The notes: a model not told the origin generated them from the sequence alone. Shown: positions 33,644-43,268, counted from the first letter of the stretch. The stretch is DNA of 64,000 nucleotides from an uncultured Sutterella sp. (GCA_900757865.1 CAAEPH010000051.1:1-64000), one strand, 5' to 3'. Numbers and translations are program-made.

Positions 33644-34260
33644 TGTCTCAACGTAACCTTATTCTTCGTGAACGTATAACAGCCATTATTGGCATTGTGC
33701 TATTGCTCGTTCTTATCGGCCTGAGTTACTACTACTCCATCAGTGGTCAGCTGTTAGGCCTCAAATACGTGCCTAGCCCAAAAAGTCCTGATTTCATGGC
33801 CAAAAATTTGGTCGTCACCGATTTCAATGCTCAAGGAGAGCCCACGCGTCAGCTCTTGGCTCAACAAGCTGAGCATTTTTCAGACGGCCAGATGAACGCT
33901 TCGAAAGCGCAACTCTATAGTTTTTCCGCCAACCGTATGCCCATTCACGTCGTCAGTGACAAAGCTTGGAGTACAGACAGCCTTCAAACCTTAGAACTCG
34001 CAGGTAATGTTTTTCTCCGACAAGAAGCTGACCAAAAGAACCCTTCAATCACCTTTAAAACAGAATACTTAAAAGGGCTTCTTGACGAAGAATTTTTTGA
34101 GACAAACAAACCTGTATTCATGACTCGGGGATTAGACACGACCAGTGCTCTTCATGGGATGGAGTACGATAACGTCTCTCACACCGTAGAATTGAAAGGC
34201 GACGTTGTCTCTGTCTTCCATCCTCAAGAAAGGACGTCACACCCGTCAAAATCACACTAA
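33643..34260 (+). CDS. lptC: LPS export protein LptC
   Basis: LptC is the bitopic inner-membrane component of the Lpt bridge, receiving LPS from LptBFG. One N-terminal helix (AIIGIVLLLVLIGLSYYY) is followed by a periplasmic beta-jellyroll with PDFMAKNLVVTDFNAQGEP, typical of the family. Length is 205 residues. The ATG overlaps the kdsC stop. A gap of about 180 nt separates it from lptA, larger than in most Lpt clusters. Confidence 0.9.
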   Translation: MSQRNLILRERITAIIGIVLLLVLIGLSYYYSISGQLLGLKYVPSPKSPDFMAKNLVVTDFNAQGEPTRQLLAQQAEHFSDGQMNASKAQLYSFSANRMPIHVVSDKAWSTDSLQTLELAGNVFLRQEADQKNPSITFKTEYLKGLLDEEFFETNKPVFMTRGLDTTSALHGMEYDNVSHTVELKGDVVSVFHPQERTSHPSKSH

Positions 34261-34439
34261 TCAACTCCTTCAAAAAGGGGTTCGGCGAGACTGCTATACT
34301 ATTTTGGCTGTGCTCATAATAAGAGGAGATGGTGATGTTAGATGGTTTAACATTCCGTTTTGGAACCAGCACTTAACCCAACTACTCCAGCGCAGTCAAC
34401 CATATTGTTTGTTTATCTGACTTCAGATCGGTGACCACT

Positions 34440-35048
34440 ATGAAAAAACTTCTTCCGCTATATGCTTTGCTCTTCATTGGAATGGGTAATGCATGGGCGT
34501 TAGCCACAGATAACGATCAGCCCATTGAAATTCATGCAGATCGCTTTAACGGAGATGAAGTTAAACAAACAGCTGTCTATACAGGTAATGTGGTTGTTGA
34601 CCAAGGGAGTATCCGTTTTACGGGCAACACACTGACATTATCCATCACCCCCAAAGGGTATCGCCATATTGTTCTCGTTGGGACACCATCGACGTTTAAA
34701 CAAAAACGCGACAATCCCAATCCCAAAATTGACGAATGGATTCATGCCCGAAGTAGCAAAATTATCTACGACGAAGAAACCGATAAAGTCACATTGAGTG
34801 GTAAAGCTGAATTAAAGCGCACAGAAAACGGGCAACAAAAAGACATGACGAGTGGAGAGACGATCACTTACGACATGCGAAATGCTCTTTCTGAGGTCTC
34901 TGGTGCGGTTGTCAACGGCACCCACCAACGTGTCACAACCATTATTGCGCCTAGACGTAATAATGACGATAACAAAGGCACAACGCAACAACGTCAGCCC
35001 TTACAAAACAGCTCAAACATTTCCAAATCGAAAACGGAAGGTAAGTAA
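34440..35048 (+). CDS. lptA: LPS transport periplasmic protein LptA
   Basis: LptA forms the periplasmic filament carrying LPS to the outer membrane. A signal peptide of about 22 residues ends WALA. The OstA-type beta-jellyroll begins [29 protein letters not shown] (given here as the region at about residues 28-55). The C-terminus has a long polar tail after IIAPRR. A GTG at 34431 could add three residues. The stop overlaps the lptB start by one base. Confidence 0.9.
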   Translation: MKKLLPLYALLFIGMGNAWALATDNDQPIEIHADRFNGDEVKQTAVYTGNVVVDQGSIRFTGNTLTLSITPKGYRHIVLVGTPSTFKQKRDNPNPKIDEWIHARSSKIIYDEETDKVTLSGKAELKRTENGQQKDMTSGETITYDMRNALSEVSGAVVNGTHQRVTTIIAPRRNNDDNKGTTQQRQPLQNSSNISKSKTEGK

Positions 35049-35806
35049 TGAACGACAACATGACTCAGCACACATTACGGGCAAGGGGTCTAAAAAAACA
35101 TTATGGCTCTCGTCGCGTTGTCAAAGGGGTTGACCTCTCTGTGCGATCAGGAGAAGTCGTTGGCCTTTTGGGCCCCAATGGGGCAGGGAAAACGACAACG
35201 TTCTATATGGTTGTCGGTCTCATTGTGGGTGATGAGGGCGCTGTTGAGCTCGATGGACAAGAGTTAACCCATCTGCCAATCTACAAGCGCGCTCAGTTAG
35301 GTGTTTCTTATCTTCCTCAAGAGGCGAGCGTATTTCGTAAACTGTCCGTTGAAGATAACATTCGGGCGATATTGGAGTTACAGAAAGATGAGCAAGGGCA
35401 TCGTCTTTCTTCTAAAGAAATTGACACCCGTCTTGAAAACTTATTGAGCGAACTGCAAATTCAACACATTCGAACCAATATGGCCCTGTCCCTTTCTGGG
35501 GGTGAACGTCGACGTACCGAAATTGCACGAGCGCTTGCTGCTAATCCTCGATTTATTCTGCTTGATGAACCCTTTGCTGGTGTGGACCCTATTGCGGTTA
35601 TTGAAATTCAGCGAATTGTCCGCTATTTGCGTGACCGAGGTATCGGCGTTTTAATTACTGACCACAATGTGCGTGAAACCCTCGCTATTTGTGACCACGC
35701 TTACATTATCAACGAGGGACAAGTTCTTGCCTCGGGCGAACCGGAAGACATCATCAATAATGCCGATGTAAGAGCTTTCTATCTTGGAGAAAATTTCCGG
35801 ATGTAG
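35048..35806 (+). CDS. lptB: LPS export ABC transporter ATPase LptB
   Basis: LptB powers LPS extraction with LptFG, which are not in this window. The 252-residue ATPase has Walker [11 protein letters not shown]-loop YLPQEASVF, signature LSGGERRR, Walker [17 protein letters not shown] and the switch His in ITDHNVRE, all diagnostic of LptB. A second ATG at 35060 is possible. It is followed by rpoN after about 15 nt, the conserved proteobacterial order. Confidence 0.96.
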   Translation: MNDNMTQHTLRARGLKKHYGSRRVVKGVDLSVRSGEVVGLLGPNGAGKTTTFYMVVGLIVGDEGAVELDGQELTHLPIYKRAQLGVSYLPQEASVFRKLSVEDNIRAILELQKDEQGHRLSSKEIDTRLENLLSELQIQHIRTNMALSLSGGERRRTEIARALAANPRFILLDEPFAGVDPIAVIEIQRIVRYLRDRGIGVLITDHNVRETLAICDHAYIINEGQVLASGEPEDIINNADVRAFYLGENFRM

Positions 35807-35821
35807 ATCCGCTCTGTGGTT

Positions 35822-37252
35822 ATGAAATCGTCTTTATCGCTTCAGCTTTCTCAACAACAAACCCTTACTCTTGATCAGTTGGCTTCGTTAGACATCTTAC
35901 AAATGTCGACGTTACAACTCGAAGCCGAAATCGTGTTTGCCTTGTCTGAGAATCCACTGATTGAATCGGACGATCTTCCCTGCATTAGCACCTCGGCCAC
36001 AGCGAGTCCTTCCGATGACGAACCCTCTGTACGCCCTAATGCCGATCAACCGCTGGAACAACTCTTTGAATACCCTCTAAAACCTGAGAGCAATGAAGAT
36101 TTCTCACCTGTAGACAACATTCCTACCCTCTCTAGCCTTAAAGATGAACTCAAAACGGAATTGCATTGTCTACCCGAATCTAACCTGCATCTTTTTTTGG
36201 CCGAATGTCTACTTGATGAGCTCGATGGACACGGGCTTCTGCCCGTCAGCCTCTCTCAACTCGCCGATGAATATGCCGACGTTCTAAAAGAGGAAGGCTA
36301 TGACCCAGTTCCCCTAGAAGCGTGGGAACACGGATTGAAACTCTTGAAGCGCATTGCTCCTATTGGGACAGGAGAACCGAATCCAACTGCGGCACTGCTT
36401 GCACAATTGGAGCACTTACAACGCAAAGAAATGTATCCCACTGATGCCATCGTTGCGCTAAAAAACATACTCAATAAAGGCTTATTGAACATCGCTCGCC
36501 AAGATCACAAAGCGCTTCTCAAATGTGTTGACCAGGACGAACCTCTGTTGCAGGAAGCTCTAGCACTAATGCAGCAGCTCAAACCGTATCCTCTGCAAAA
36601 TGAAAGTCGGGTAGAAACCGAATTTGTCACTCCGGAACTGTATGTCAAAAATCTAAACGATCGCTGGCTGGTTTTCCCTGTTGATAATCCACTTTTTCAC
36701 CTCCGTTTAGCCTCGGAAAAACGCCAAAGTGCCTTAAGACACGAATTGCCTTATGTCCTGTGGCAAAATTATTTGACTGAAGCCAAATTACTTATTCACG
36801 CCTTAAGTGCTCGACGGGAAACCTTGCTCAAAATTGCTCAGTTCATGGTGGATTACCAACATTTGTTCTTCTCAGAGGGGGAGGCAGGTTTAAAACCTCT
36901 ACGTCTTCATGACATCGCCAACGCTGTTGAGGTCGCAGAATCCACCGTCTCACGAGCCATCTCTGGAAAATATTTATATTGCCCTCAAGGCACCGTAGAA
37001 CTCAATGCTCTTTTGGCAGGGAAAGCCAATAGCGTCGATCAAGATAGCGACAATACAATTAGTAATGAAAAAATTTTTGCCCTACTTCGTCAATTGATTT
37101 CCCAGGAAGATCCTACTCAACCGCTGTCTGATAATGCTTTAGTTCAACAGCTGGCCAAGCATAATATTCTCATTGCTCGCCGAACCGTTGCCAAATATCG
37201 TGATTTACTCGGAATACCCACTTCACAGGTAAGACGACGTCCTAAAAGCTGA
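35822..37252 (+). CDS. rpoN: RNA polymerase sigma-54 factor
   Basis: Sigma-54 directs polymerase to -24/-12 promoters and needs AAA+ activators. Region I begins LSLQLSQQQTLTLDQL with the usual leucine-rich and Gln-rich pattern and ALSENPLIE. A core-binding domain follows. The helix-turn-helix reads LHDIANAVEVAESTVSRAISGKYL with its preceding basic residue. The RpoN box ARRTVAKYRDLLGIP near the C-terminus is intact. Length 476 residues. A GTG two codons upstream is an alternative start. The sigma-54 promoter at 28586 is a probable target. Confidence 0.96.
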   Translation: MKSSLSLQLSQQQTLTLDQLASLDILQMSTLQLEAEIVFALSENPLIESDDLPCISTSATASPSDDEPSVRPNADQPLEQLFEYPLKPESNEDFSPVDNIPTLSSLKDELKTELHCLPESNLHLFLAECLLDELDGHGLLPVSLSQLADEYADVLKEEGYDPVPLEAWEHGLKLLKRIAPIGTGEPNPTAALLAQLEHLQRKEMYPTDAIVALKNILNKGLLNIARQDHKALLKCVDQDEPLLQEALALMQQLKPYPLQNESRVETEFVTPELYVKNLNDRWLVFPVDNPLFHLRLASEKRQSALRHELPYVLWQNYLTEAKLLIHALSARRETLLKIAQFMVDYQHLFFSEGEAGLKPLRLHDIANAVEVAESTVSRAISGKYLYCPQGTVELNALLAGKANSVDQDSDNTISNEKIFALLRQLISQEDPTQPLSDNALVQQLAKHNILIARRTVAKYRDLLGIPTSQVRRRPKS

Positions 37253-37299
37253 CAACTGACTGGCAAACCGCTAGACTGTCAATACGTTCTTCTCTTAGT

Positions 37300-37323
37300 G
37301 TTAGTCGCCTCAGTTCGACTAAC
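37300..37323 (+). repeat. Hairpin in the ptsN leader
   Basis: GTTAGTCG (37300-37307) and CGACTAAC (37316-37323) form a perfect 8-bp stem with an 8-nt loop, ending 11 nt before the ptsN start codon. It could affect ribosome access to ptsN; no T run follows. Confidence 0.5.
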
Positions 37324-37334
37324 CTTGGTTAACA

Positions 37335-37847
37335 ATGAATACTCTTTCGCCCTTTCTAACTCTGGATACTGTTCGCGTAGATCTCGATGTGGTAAGTCGA
37401 AAACGACTTTTTGAAGAAGCTGCCCTGGTCTTTGAGGCCTCCTATGGCATTCCTCATACAGATGCCTTTGATGCGCTATTTGCCAGAGAAAAACTCGGTT
37501 GTACTTGTTTGGGGCGTGCTTGTGCCATTCCGCATGGTCGCCTAGAAACACTAGACAAACCCGCTGCTTGCTTCATTCGAACCAAGAATCCTGTTGAAAT
37601 GGAAGCCCCTGATGGTCGTCCTGCACAACTTTTTTTCTTTTTCCTAGTGCCTGCACAAACAGCGGAACAGTTCTCTAGCATTCTTCAAGAAGCTAAAGCT
37701 CTGTTCGCCGACAAAGACATCCGACAACAACTTCTGCAAGCCCCTACCCCTGTCGCGGTCTGTGACTTGATCCATAACTGGGTATCTCCCAATGAAAACG
37801 CCTCTATAGAAACAGAAAACCCCGTTCCCCCTCTTTCGGAGAATTAG
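37335..37847 (+). CDS. ptsN: PTS IIA-like nitrogen-regulatory protein PtsN
   Basis: PtsN (EIIA-Ntr) is a phospho-signalling protein of the nitrogen PTS. It is a 170-residue PTS EIIA type 2 domain with the phosphorylatable His67 in CAIPHGRL, and FFFFLVPAQTAEQF later. A C-terminal extension of about 20 residues beyond the domain is unusual. In betaproteobacteria hpf usually precedes and hprK follows; both are missing here, and the gene sits 82 nt after rpoN and 4 nt before rapZ. Targets may include potassium transport and RapZ-linked pathways, as in related species. Confidence 0.92.
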   Translation: MNTLSPFLTLDTVRVDLDVVSRKRLFEEAALVFEASYGIPHTDAFDALFAREKLGCTCLGRACAIPHGRLETLDKPAACFIRTKNPVEMEAPDGRPAQLFFFFLVPAQTAEQFSSILQEAKALFADKDIRQQLLQAPTPVAVCDLIHNWVSPNENASIETENPVPPLSEN

Positions 37848-37851
37848 CGTC

Positions 37852-38745
37852 ATGCAACTTATCATTGTCACTGGTCTATCGGGAGCAGGAAAATCGATTG
37901 CCACCCGTCAACTGGAAGATTGTGGGTTCTACTGCATCGACAATCTCCCCGCTGACTTTCTCATTCCTGTAGCGCTGCGTCTACAAGAAAGTGGCACTCA
38001 ACTTGCCGCGGTAGCCATTGACGCTCGATCTCAGGCCACCTTCGATCACGCTGTTCAAGCCCTAGATACATTGCATAAACAGGGGCTTGATGTGCGTATT
38101 CTTTTTTTGACGGCCTCTTCCGAAGAGTTGGTAAAGCGTTTCTCAGAGACTCGTCGTCGACACCCTCTGTCGACACGTGCTCGCAAGCACGATCAAGTTC
38201 TGTCATTGCAAGAAGCTATTCAAATTGAGCGCGACTTATTAGCTCCCATCACGGAACAAGCGGCCGTCATTGATACGACAAACCTCTTGCCGGCTCAATT
38301 AAGAAAGTGGGTTCAACAGTTTATTGGTCAACCACACGCAGACATCACCTTGACCTTTGAATCTTTTGCCTTTAAACAAGGGATCCCTGTTGCTGCCGAC
38401 TTAGTGTTTGACGTTCGTTGCCTACCGAATCCTTATTACGACCCGCAGCTTCGTTATCTAACAGGGAAAGATCAAGCAATTTGTGACTTCATGAAGAATA
38501 AACCTGAAGTCAACGAGATGATTGAGGACATTAGCCATTTCATCCACAAATGGTTTCCTCTGTACTTACAACAAAATCGCCATTACCTATCCGTCGCCAT
38601 TGGATGTACCGGAGGGCAGCATCGATCTGTTTATGTCGCCGAAACCTTAGCTCAACGATGCAAAGCGTTGTGTCCAACCATCGTCCGTCACCGTAACATT
38701 GAAAAAAACTTTTCTCCCGAAGAAGTTTTGCATCAAACCATTTAG
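37852..38745 (+). CDS. rapZ: RNase adapter/nucleotide-binding protein RapZ
   Basis: RapZ (YvcJ/YhbJ) is a 297-residue nucleotide-binding protein; in E. coli it senses glucosamine-6-phosphate and directs small RNA decay. Walker A is GLSGAGKS, followed by DCGFYCIDNLP. The C-terminal domain contains VFDVRCLPNPYYDPQLR and the anion-binding loop GCTGGQHRSV. The start is 4 nt after the ptsN stop. It converges on mutY with only 10 nt between stops. Confidence 0.95.
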   Translation: MQLIIVTGLSGAGKSIATRQLEDCGFYCIDNLPADFLIPVALRLQESGTQLAAVAIDARSQATFDHAVQALDTLHKQGLDVRILFLTASSEELVKRFSETRRRHPLSTRARKHDQVLSLQEAIQIERDLLAPITEQAAVIDTTNLLPAQLRKWVQQFIGQPHADITLTFESFAFKQGIPVAADLVFDVRCLPNPYYDPQLRYLTGKDQAICDFMKNKPEVNEMIEDISHFIHKWFPLYLQQNRHYLSVAIGCTGGQHRSVYVAETLAQRCKALCPTIVRHRNIEKNFSPEEVLHQTI

Positions 38746-38755
38746 CCTTGTCTTC

Positions 38756-39862
38756 TTACGAGAAAGCTAACTGTCCTTGATGAAGCGCTCGAAGGGGAAT
38801 AATTTGCTTAAGTAGCGTAACAATTGGCGCAGGCATCGCAGGAAGAGCATCTAACGATGCTTGATAGGCCTTCCAGTCTGAGGGCACCGATACCTCAGAG
38901 GATAATTCAGCAATCACGGGATACAAAATCAGTCGGTAATGAGAGAAATCGTGCGTAAACTCAGGCAACGTCCAATGTAAGAGAATCTTGTCTGAGCTAA
39001 TAGGCAACGTAACCGAGGAATTAGGTTGATCACTAAAAGGAGAGAGAAACGGTACCCAGAGGTTGTGCCAAACGCCAGATCCCGCTCGCTTCACTAAATA
39101 AAATCGCTCGCCCTGAAAGGCAAAAAAAGCATGTGTATAGCGAATTGGGCGGCTTTTAATGGGCTTTTTTCCTGGATACTTCTCCACTTGCTCAAGCGCC
39201 TTAGCTCGGCAGATTTCCCTCATTGGACATGCGTCACACACGGGATGGCGCTTACAAATAGTCGCTCCTAAGTCCATGAGGGCTTGCGTATAGTCTGGCA
39301 TGTCACTGGGCTCTGGTAAGATCTCTCGAGCCTTGGACCAAACCTGAGTCTCGAAACTTCTCTGCCCCGGAAAGCCTTCAATCGCGAAAATTCGCGACAA
39401 AGAGCGTTTGGCATTTCCATCACACATAACGGATCTTTCCTGACTAATAAAGGCAGCCAAAGCGCCAGCGGTAGATGGTCCAACACCCGGCAACGTTTCC
39501 CAGTCTTGGGCTGTTTGGGGATACTGCCCATTTCTCTCGAACACCACCATTTGGACAGCTTTGTGCAGATGTCTAGCCCGACTGTAATACCCCAGTCCTT
39601 CCCAAGCTTTCATCACGTCCTCCTCTGAGCTAGAAGCGAAACGCTCGGGAGTAGGAAACTTTTCTAGAAAACGATAAAAGTAGGGAATCACCGTTTGAAC
39701 TTGCGTTTGTTGGAGCATGATTTCAGAAACTAAACGCGTATACCAAGAATCTTGCTCTTGCCAAGGCAAGTGATGTCGCCCATACGCCCGATACCACTGC
39801 AACAACAAATCTGCAAAAAGAGTTTCAGGGGTCAAGGGGGACTTAGCGGATTGCATAGGCAT
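38756..39862 (-). CDS. mutY: A/G-specific adenine glycosylase
   Basis: MutY removes adenine opposite 8-oxoguanine. The helix-hairpin-helix glycosylase domain has the catalytic Glu in SEIMLQQTQV, LPGVGPSTAGALAAF, and the Asp of CDGNAKRSLSR. The iron-sulfur loop CKRHPVCDACPMREIC has the C-x6-C-x2-C-x5-C spacing. A NUDIX-like MutT domain (about 245-350) recognises 8-oxoG. Length 368 residues. A second ATG lies two codons downstream. It is on the opposite strand to its neighbours. Confidence 0.96.
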   Translation of the reverse strand: MPMQSAKSPLTPETLFADLLLQWYRAYGRHHLPWQEQDSWYTRLVSEIMLQQTQVQTVIPYFYRFLEKFPTPERFASSSEEDVMKAWEGLGYYSRARHLHKAVQMVVFERNGQYPQTAQDWETLPGVGPSTAGALAAFISQERSVMCDGNAKRSLSRIFAIEGFPGQRSFETQVWSKAREILPEPSDMPDYTQALMDLGATICKRHPVCDACPMREICRAKALEQVEKYPGKKPIKSRPIRYTHAFFAFQGERFYLVKRAGSGVWHNLWVPFLSPFSDQPNSSVTLPISSDKILLHWTLPEFTHDFSHYRLILYPVIAELSSEVSVPSDWKAYQASLDALPAMPAPIVTLLKQIIPLRALHQGQLAFS

Positions 39863-39951
39863 GTTTTAAATTACTCTTCATTTCTGTGTGTTATCGACGA
39901 GTCTCTTCGTTAAAATACTGTGCTATGTTTTGCCCTATATCGCGGAAACAC

Positions 39952-41718
39952 ATGTCGCGTTTTCTCCCTTTTTTAAGCCTTACCCTTTGCTTTTGGTTTG
40001 GTCTGCTCTCTAGCTCTTTAGCCAAAGACTCAGGCACCATACCAACGGATCTCAATGAACCGGGGCGAACGATTTATGAGCTTATCTTAGGGAACCTTGC
40101 TTTAACCGCTGGCGATAACCAGCTAGCCTACTCCCTGCTTAAACCGGCCGCAGAGAAGCTACACAGCTCAAGCGTGGCAGAGCTTGCATGGACAGCAGCA
40201 GTCAAAACCCGCTCTAATCAACAAATTCTTGAAGCCTCGCATTTATGGTCCAAAATGGACCCCTCAGCCGGAGTGGCGAATGATGCACTCCTGATGGACG
40301 CTATTTTGCACCAAAATGATGCACAAGTGCGTAAATTGCTGGACCAACTCAGCAAACAGCATCAGAAAGACGAGGCAAGTTATATCGCCAAAATTACTCG
40401 GTTACTCGCCTCAGACAATATCGATCATCTATGGTTTGAAGGTTTTCTTGAACCCTTCTGGGACAAATACCCCAAAGACATCCAACTCAATATTGCCAAA
40501 GCACTCTATAAGCGGCGACTCGGAGAAGATAAAGAGGCTTGTCGATCTGCTCTCTCTATCGTCCCTGGAAACGGCATTGTCTTTCGTGAACGGGATCTAC
40601 CATGGTTCGTTGAAAACGAGGAAGCAGTGACCACAGCAGCTGACGTATGCTGGAGCACGATGCCCGAAAAAAGTCAGCGTCTCCTCGAGACCGTTCTCAC
40701 TGCAAATCCAGCCTCTACGGTAGGGCATCTGATGTATGGGAAAACGTTGGCGCGTTACGGACGTTTCGAACAAGCCATCCAAGAAGCTCAAGAGGCTGTG
40801 AAACTCGACCCTCATAATCCCACCATCCTTTTTAACGCTGGCTCATTAGCGGCAGAAAGTCAGAACTATACGCTCGCTAAGGAGTGGTTTCATCAGTATA
40901 TCGTGACGGGGAGAGCTCAAAACCCCAGCCATGACTGGGCAACAGATGATGTATGGTTAGCTCTAGCCTCGGTGTATGATCACTTAGGGGACTTTGTCAG
41001 CGAAGCTGAGGCACTATCGCGCTATAGTCCAAAACACAATCTCCCCGAAATACGTATCCAAGAAACGGTTGCTTGGTTAAAAGCAGGACGGCCTGATACA
41101 GCCGAATCTGTTTTACTGACGGCTATCGAGAAAGATCCCAATAATGAACGCACTTATTTCAATGCTCGCATCGAAATACTATTGAAAAGTGGGCAGTCCG
41201 CCAAAGCCATTCAGATTCTCAAAAATATCCTTGAACACGACCCCAACAATGAAGACATTTTGTTCAATTTAGCGCTGATATATGAGCATCTCAAAGAGCC
41301 AAGCAAGGCCGAAGAAATATTTAAACAAATCTTACGTATCAACCCTCACAATGCCTTCGCCGCCAATGGTCTTGGCTACTATTACGTGCAACGTGGAGAA
41401 AAACTACATCTGGCACGCACGTTACTTGAAACAGCCTACCGCCAGTCACCTCTAGACTGGCACGTTCTCGATTCAATGGCCTGGTTGAGTTTTAAAGAGA
41501 AACGATTCGAACAAGCGTATTACTTTGCTTTGGCTGCCATGAAAGGGGCATTCCACCAGGAGGTGGTTATGCATATGATTGAAATTCTGGTTTCACTCAA
41601 TCAAATGCATGACGCCCAAGCGGTTTTCAATGAACTCATTCATCGAAATCCCAAAGCCATAGATGTGCTTGAACTAGGCAAAAAACTCAAGTTACAGCTT
41701 CCTCCGGATCACCAATAA
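39952..41718 (+). CDS. Tetratricopeptide-repeat periplasmic/envelope protein
   Basis: A 588-residue exported TPR protein. A Sec-type signal of about 24 residues (SRFLPFLSLTLCFWFGLLSS) is followed by alpha-helical repeats across almost the whole length. Clear TPR units are AIQEAQEAVKLDPHNPTILF, AIQILKNILEHDPNNEDILF and AEEIFKQILRINPHNAFAAN. The frame is open to a GTG at 39886, but the ATG at 39952 gives the proper signal peptide. Homologs in this position (before lolB and ispE) are common in betaproteobacteria, and a scaffold role in envelope assembly is likely. No enzymatic motif is present. Confidence 0.85.
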   Translation: MSRFLPFLSLTLCFWFGLLSSSLAKDSGTIPTDLNEPGRTIYELILGNLALTAGDNQLAYSLLKPAAEKLHSSSVAELAWTAAVKTRSNQQILEASHLWSKMDPSAGVANDALLMDAILHQNDAQVRKLLDQLSKQHQKDEASYIAKITRLLASDNIDHLWFEGFLEPFWDKYPKDIQLNIAKALYKRRLGEDKEACRSALSIVPGNGIVFRERDLPWFVENEEAVTTAADVCWSTMPEKSQRLLETVLTANPASTVGHLMYGKTLARYGRFEQAIQEAQEAVKLDPHNPTILFNAGSLAAESQNYTLAKEWFHQYIVTGRAQNPSHDWATDDVWLALASVYDHLGDFVSEAEALSRYSPKHNLPEIRIQETVAWLKAGRPDTAESVLLTAIEKDPNNERTYFNARIEILLKSGQSAKAIQILKNILEHDPNNEDILFNLALIYEHLKEPSKAEEIFKQILRINPHNAFAANGLGYYYVQRGEKLHLARTLLETAYRQSPLDWHVLDSMAWLSFKEKRFEQAYYFALAAMKGAFHQEVVMHMIEILVSLNQMHDAQAVFNELIHRNPKAIDVLELGKKLKLQLPPDHQ

Positions 41719-41733
41719 CGGCAAACACCGCGA

Positions 41734-42243
41734 ATGAAACAGATTCTTCCTTTTTTCACATTAATCTTCAGCCTCTTGCTGTTTGGCTGTAGCACCATTT
41801 CTCCTACATCAACGTTCGAGCAACACGGTCGTTTTTCTCTTTCAACGATCAACCACAATGGTGAAACTAAAACGGATACGGGACGCTTTACTTACCGCTC
41901 AACCCAATACAGTCAATCCTTAGACCTATTAACCCCCTTAAGCGGGGTCTTGGCACACATTGAAATTACTCCTGACCGAGCCTGTTTAAGTACGTATAAC
42001 CACCCTGACGAGGTGTGTCGTCAGACACTAACTCAACTCTTTGATGGGTCTTTTGGTAAGGGGTACTCTCTGCCTATTGAACATTTTGAAGGACTCCTCA
42101 AAAGGGGAACGCTGCCACCGAGCGAGACTCATTGGAAAGCTTCTGCGCTGTCGCATCATCCTAACGGGAAACCTAAACTCATCGTGATCATGCCAACTCG
42201 TCCCGATCAGATCGTTGGCAAACTCTCGCTTATTCTTGACTAA
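41734..42243 (+). CDS. lolB: Outer-membrane lipoprotein receptor LolB
   Basis: LolB inserts lipoproteins into the outer membrane, receiving them from LolA. The signal peptide ends in the lipobox LFGC, with acylated Cys19. The mature part has the LolB strand pattern QHGRFSLSTINHNGETKTDTG and a hydrophobic LLTPLSGVLAHIEI segment. The sequence is short (169 residues) and divergent. Identification leans on position between the TPR gene and ispE, the standard arrangement. Confidence 0.84.
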   Translation: MKQILPFFTLIFSLLLFGCSTISPTSTFEQHGRFSLSTINHNGETKTDTGRFTYRSTQYSQSLDLLTPLSGVLAHIEITPDRACLSTYNHPDEVCRQTLTQLFDGSFGKGYSLPIEHFEGLLKRGTLPPSETHWKASALSHHPNGKPKLIVIMPTRPDQIVGKLSLILD

Positions 42244-42258
42244 ATGAGTATGTAAACC

Positions 42259-43131
42259 ATGCAAGCACTCCTAGGACTCCCTGCCCCTGCCAAAATTAAT
42301 CTCTTTCTGCATGTTATTGGAAGAAGGAGTGATGGGAAGCATTTACTGGAATCGGCCTTTAGCTTAGTCAATGTTTGTGACACGATTGACTTAATAGCTT
42401 TGGAAAACAATACGATAGAGCGCAAGGGGGACATCATCGGAGACAGTCATCAGGATCTCTGTGTTCGTGCGGCTCAACTGCTCAAAGAGCGCTTCCACAT
42501 TCAAACAGGTGTTCAAATTACTGTAAAAAAACGTATTCCTAGTGGAGCCGGTTTAGGAGGGGGAAGTTCGGATGCTGCAACGACACTCATCGGCTTGAAC
42601 AAACTTTGGGACCTGCACTTATCGCGATCCGCCTTATTGGTCTTAGGTCTTGAGCTCGGTGCCGATGTCCCCTTTTTTCTCTTTGGTCACACAGCTTTTG
42701 TTGAAGGGATAGGTGAAAAACTGACCCATATTGATCTCCCTGAAGCTCGGTTTGCCATCATTTGGCCAGGAAAGTCTGTATCTACAGCAAAAATATTTTC
42801 GTCACCAGCCTTGACAAGAGATTCGAAATCTACGAAAATATGCGACTTCTTGGATATCCAAACATCCTCATGGCCAGTCTTATTTGGTCGTAATGACTTA
42901 CAGGCAGTAGCGATAAACGAAGAGCCCGAAATAGCAAAAACTTTGCATTGGCTTAAAAATTCGCTACAATGTGAGCCTCGTATGACTGGTTCAGGAAGTG
43001 CGGTATTCGGAGTTCTCCCTAGTGGGGAACCAACAAATCTAGCAGAGTTGGGGCCTTGGCCTCAAGATTGGAAAGGTTTTGTTGCAGAGTCCTTGTCGGA
43101 GCATCCTCTGGCACAATGGCTCGATGATTAG
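42259..43131 (+). CDS. ispE: 4-diphosphocytidyl-2-C-methyl-D-erythritol kinase
   Basis: IspE phosphorylates CDP-methylerythritol in the MEP isoprenoid pathway. It is a GHMP kinase of 290 residues. PAPAKINLFLHVIGRRSDGKH is the substrate-binding N-terminus, the glycine-rich ATP loop is PSGAGLGGGSSDAAT, and the C-terminal motif is MTGSGSAVFG. It lies 15 nt after lolB and 12 nt before tRNA-Gln. Confidence 0.95.
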   Translation: MQALLGLPAPAKINLFLHVIGRRSDGKHLLESAFSLVNVCDTIDLIALENNTIERKGDIIGDSHQDLCVRAAQLLKERFHIQTGVQITVKKRIPSGAGLGGGSSDAATTLIGLNKLWDLHLSRSALLVLGLELGADVPFFLFGHTAFVEGIGEKLTHIDLPEARFAIIWPGKSVSTAKIFSSPALTRDSKSTKICDFLDIQTSSWPVLFGRNDLQAVAINEEPEIAKTLHWLKNSLQCEPRMTGSGSAVFGVLPSGEPTNLAELGPWPQDWKGFVAESLSEHPLAQWLDD

Positions 43132-43143
43132 AACAAAGAGGAT

Positions 43144-43221
43144 AGGGGTATAGCCAAGCTGGCCCAAGGCATCGGATTTTGATTCCGACATTCGAAGGTT
43201 CGAATCCTTCTACCCCTGCCA
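43144..43221 (+). tRNA. tRNA-Gln (anticodon UUG)
   Basis: A complete cloverleaf is present: acceptor stem AGGGGTA (43144-43150) with TACCCCT (43211-43217), D arm 53-70, anticodon stem 43172-43176 with 43184-43188 and loop TTTTGAT giving anticodon TTG at 43179-43181, and T arm GAAGG/CCTTC with loop TTCGAAT. Discriminator G and the CCA end (43219-43221) are encoded. Its place between ispE and prs is conserved in betaproteobacteria. A terminator follows 11 nt later. Confidence 0.98.
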
Positions 43222-43231
43222 TTTACTGTAT

Positions 43232-43268
43232 AGGGAGGATGTCTTTTAGACCTCCCTTTTTTGTTTTT
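43232..43268 (+). terminator. Terminator after tRNA-Gln
   Basis: A 7-bp stem AGGGAGG (43232-43238) with CCTCCCT (43251-43257) is followed by a long interrupted T run. It separates the tRNA transcript from prs. Confidence 0.85.

Noticed and set aside
34205..34420. 71-codon frame in the lptC-lptA gap
   Set aside because: It starts inside lptC in another frame and has low-complexity content without a ribosome-binding site.
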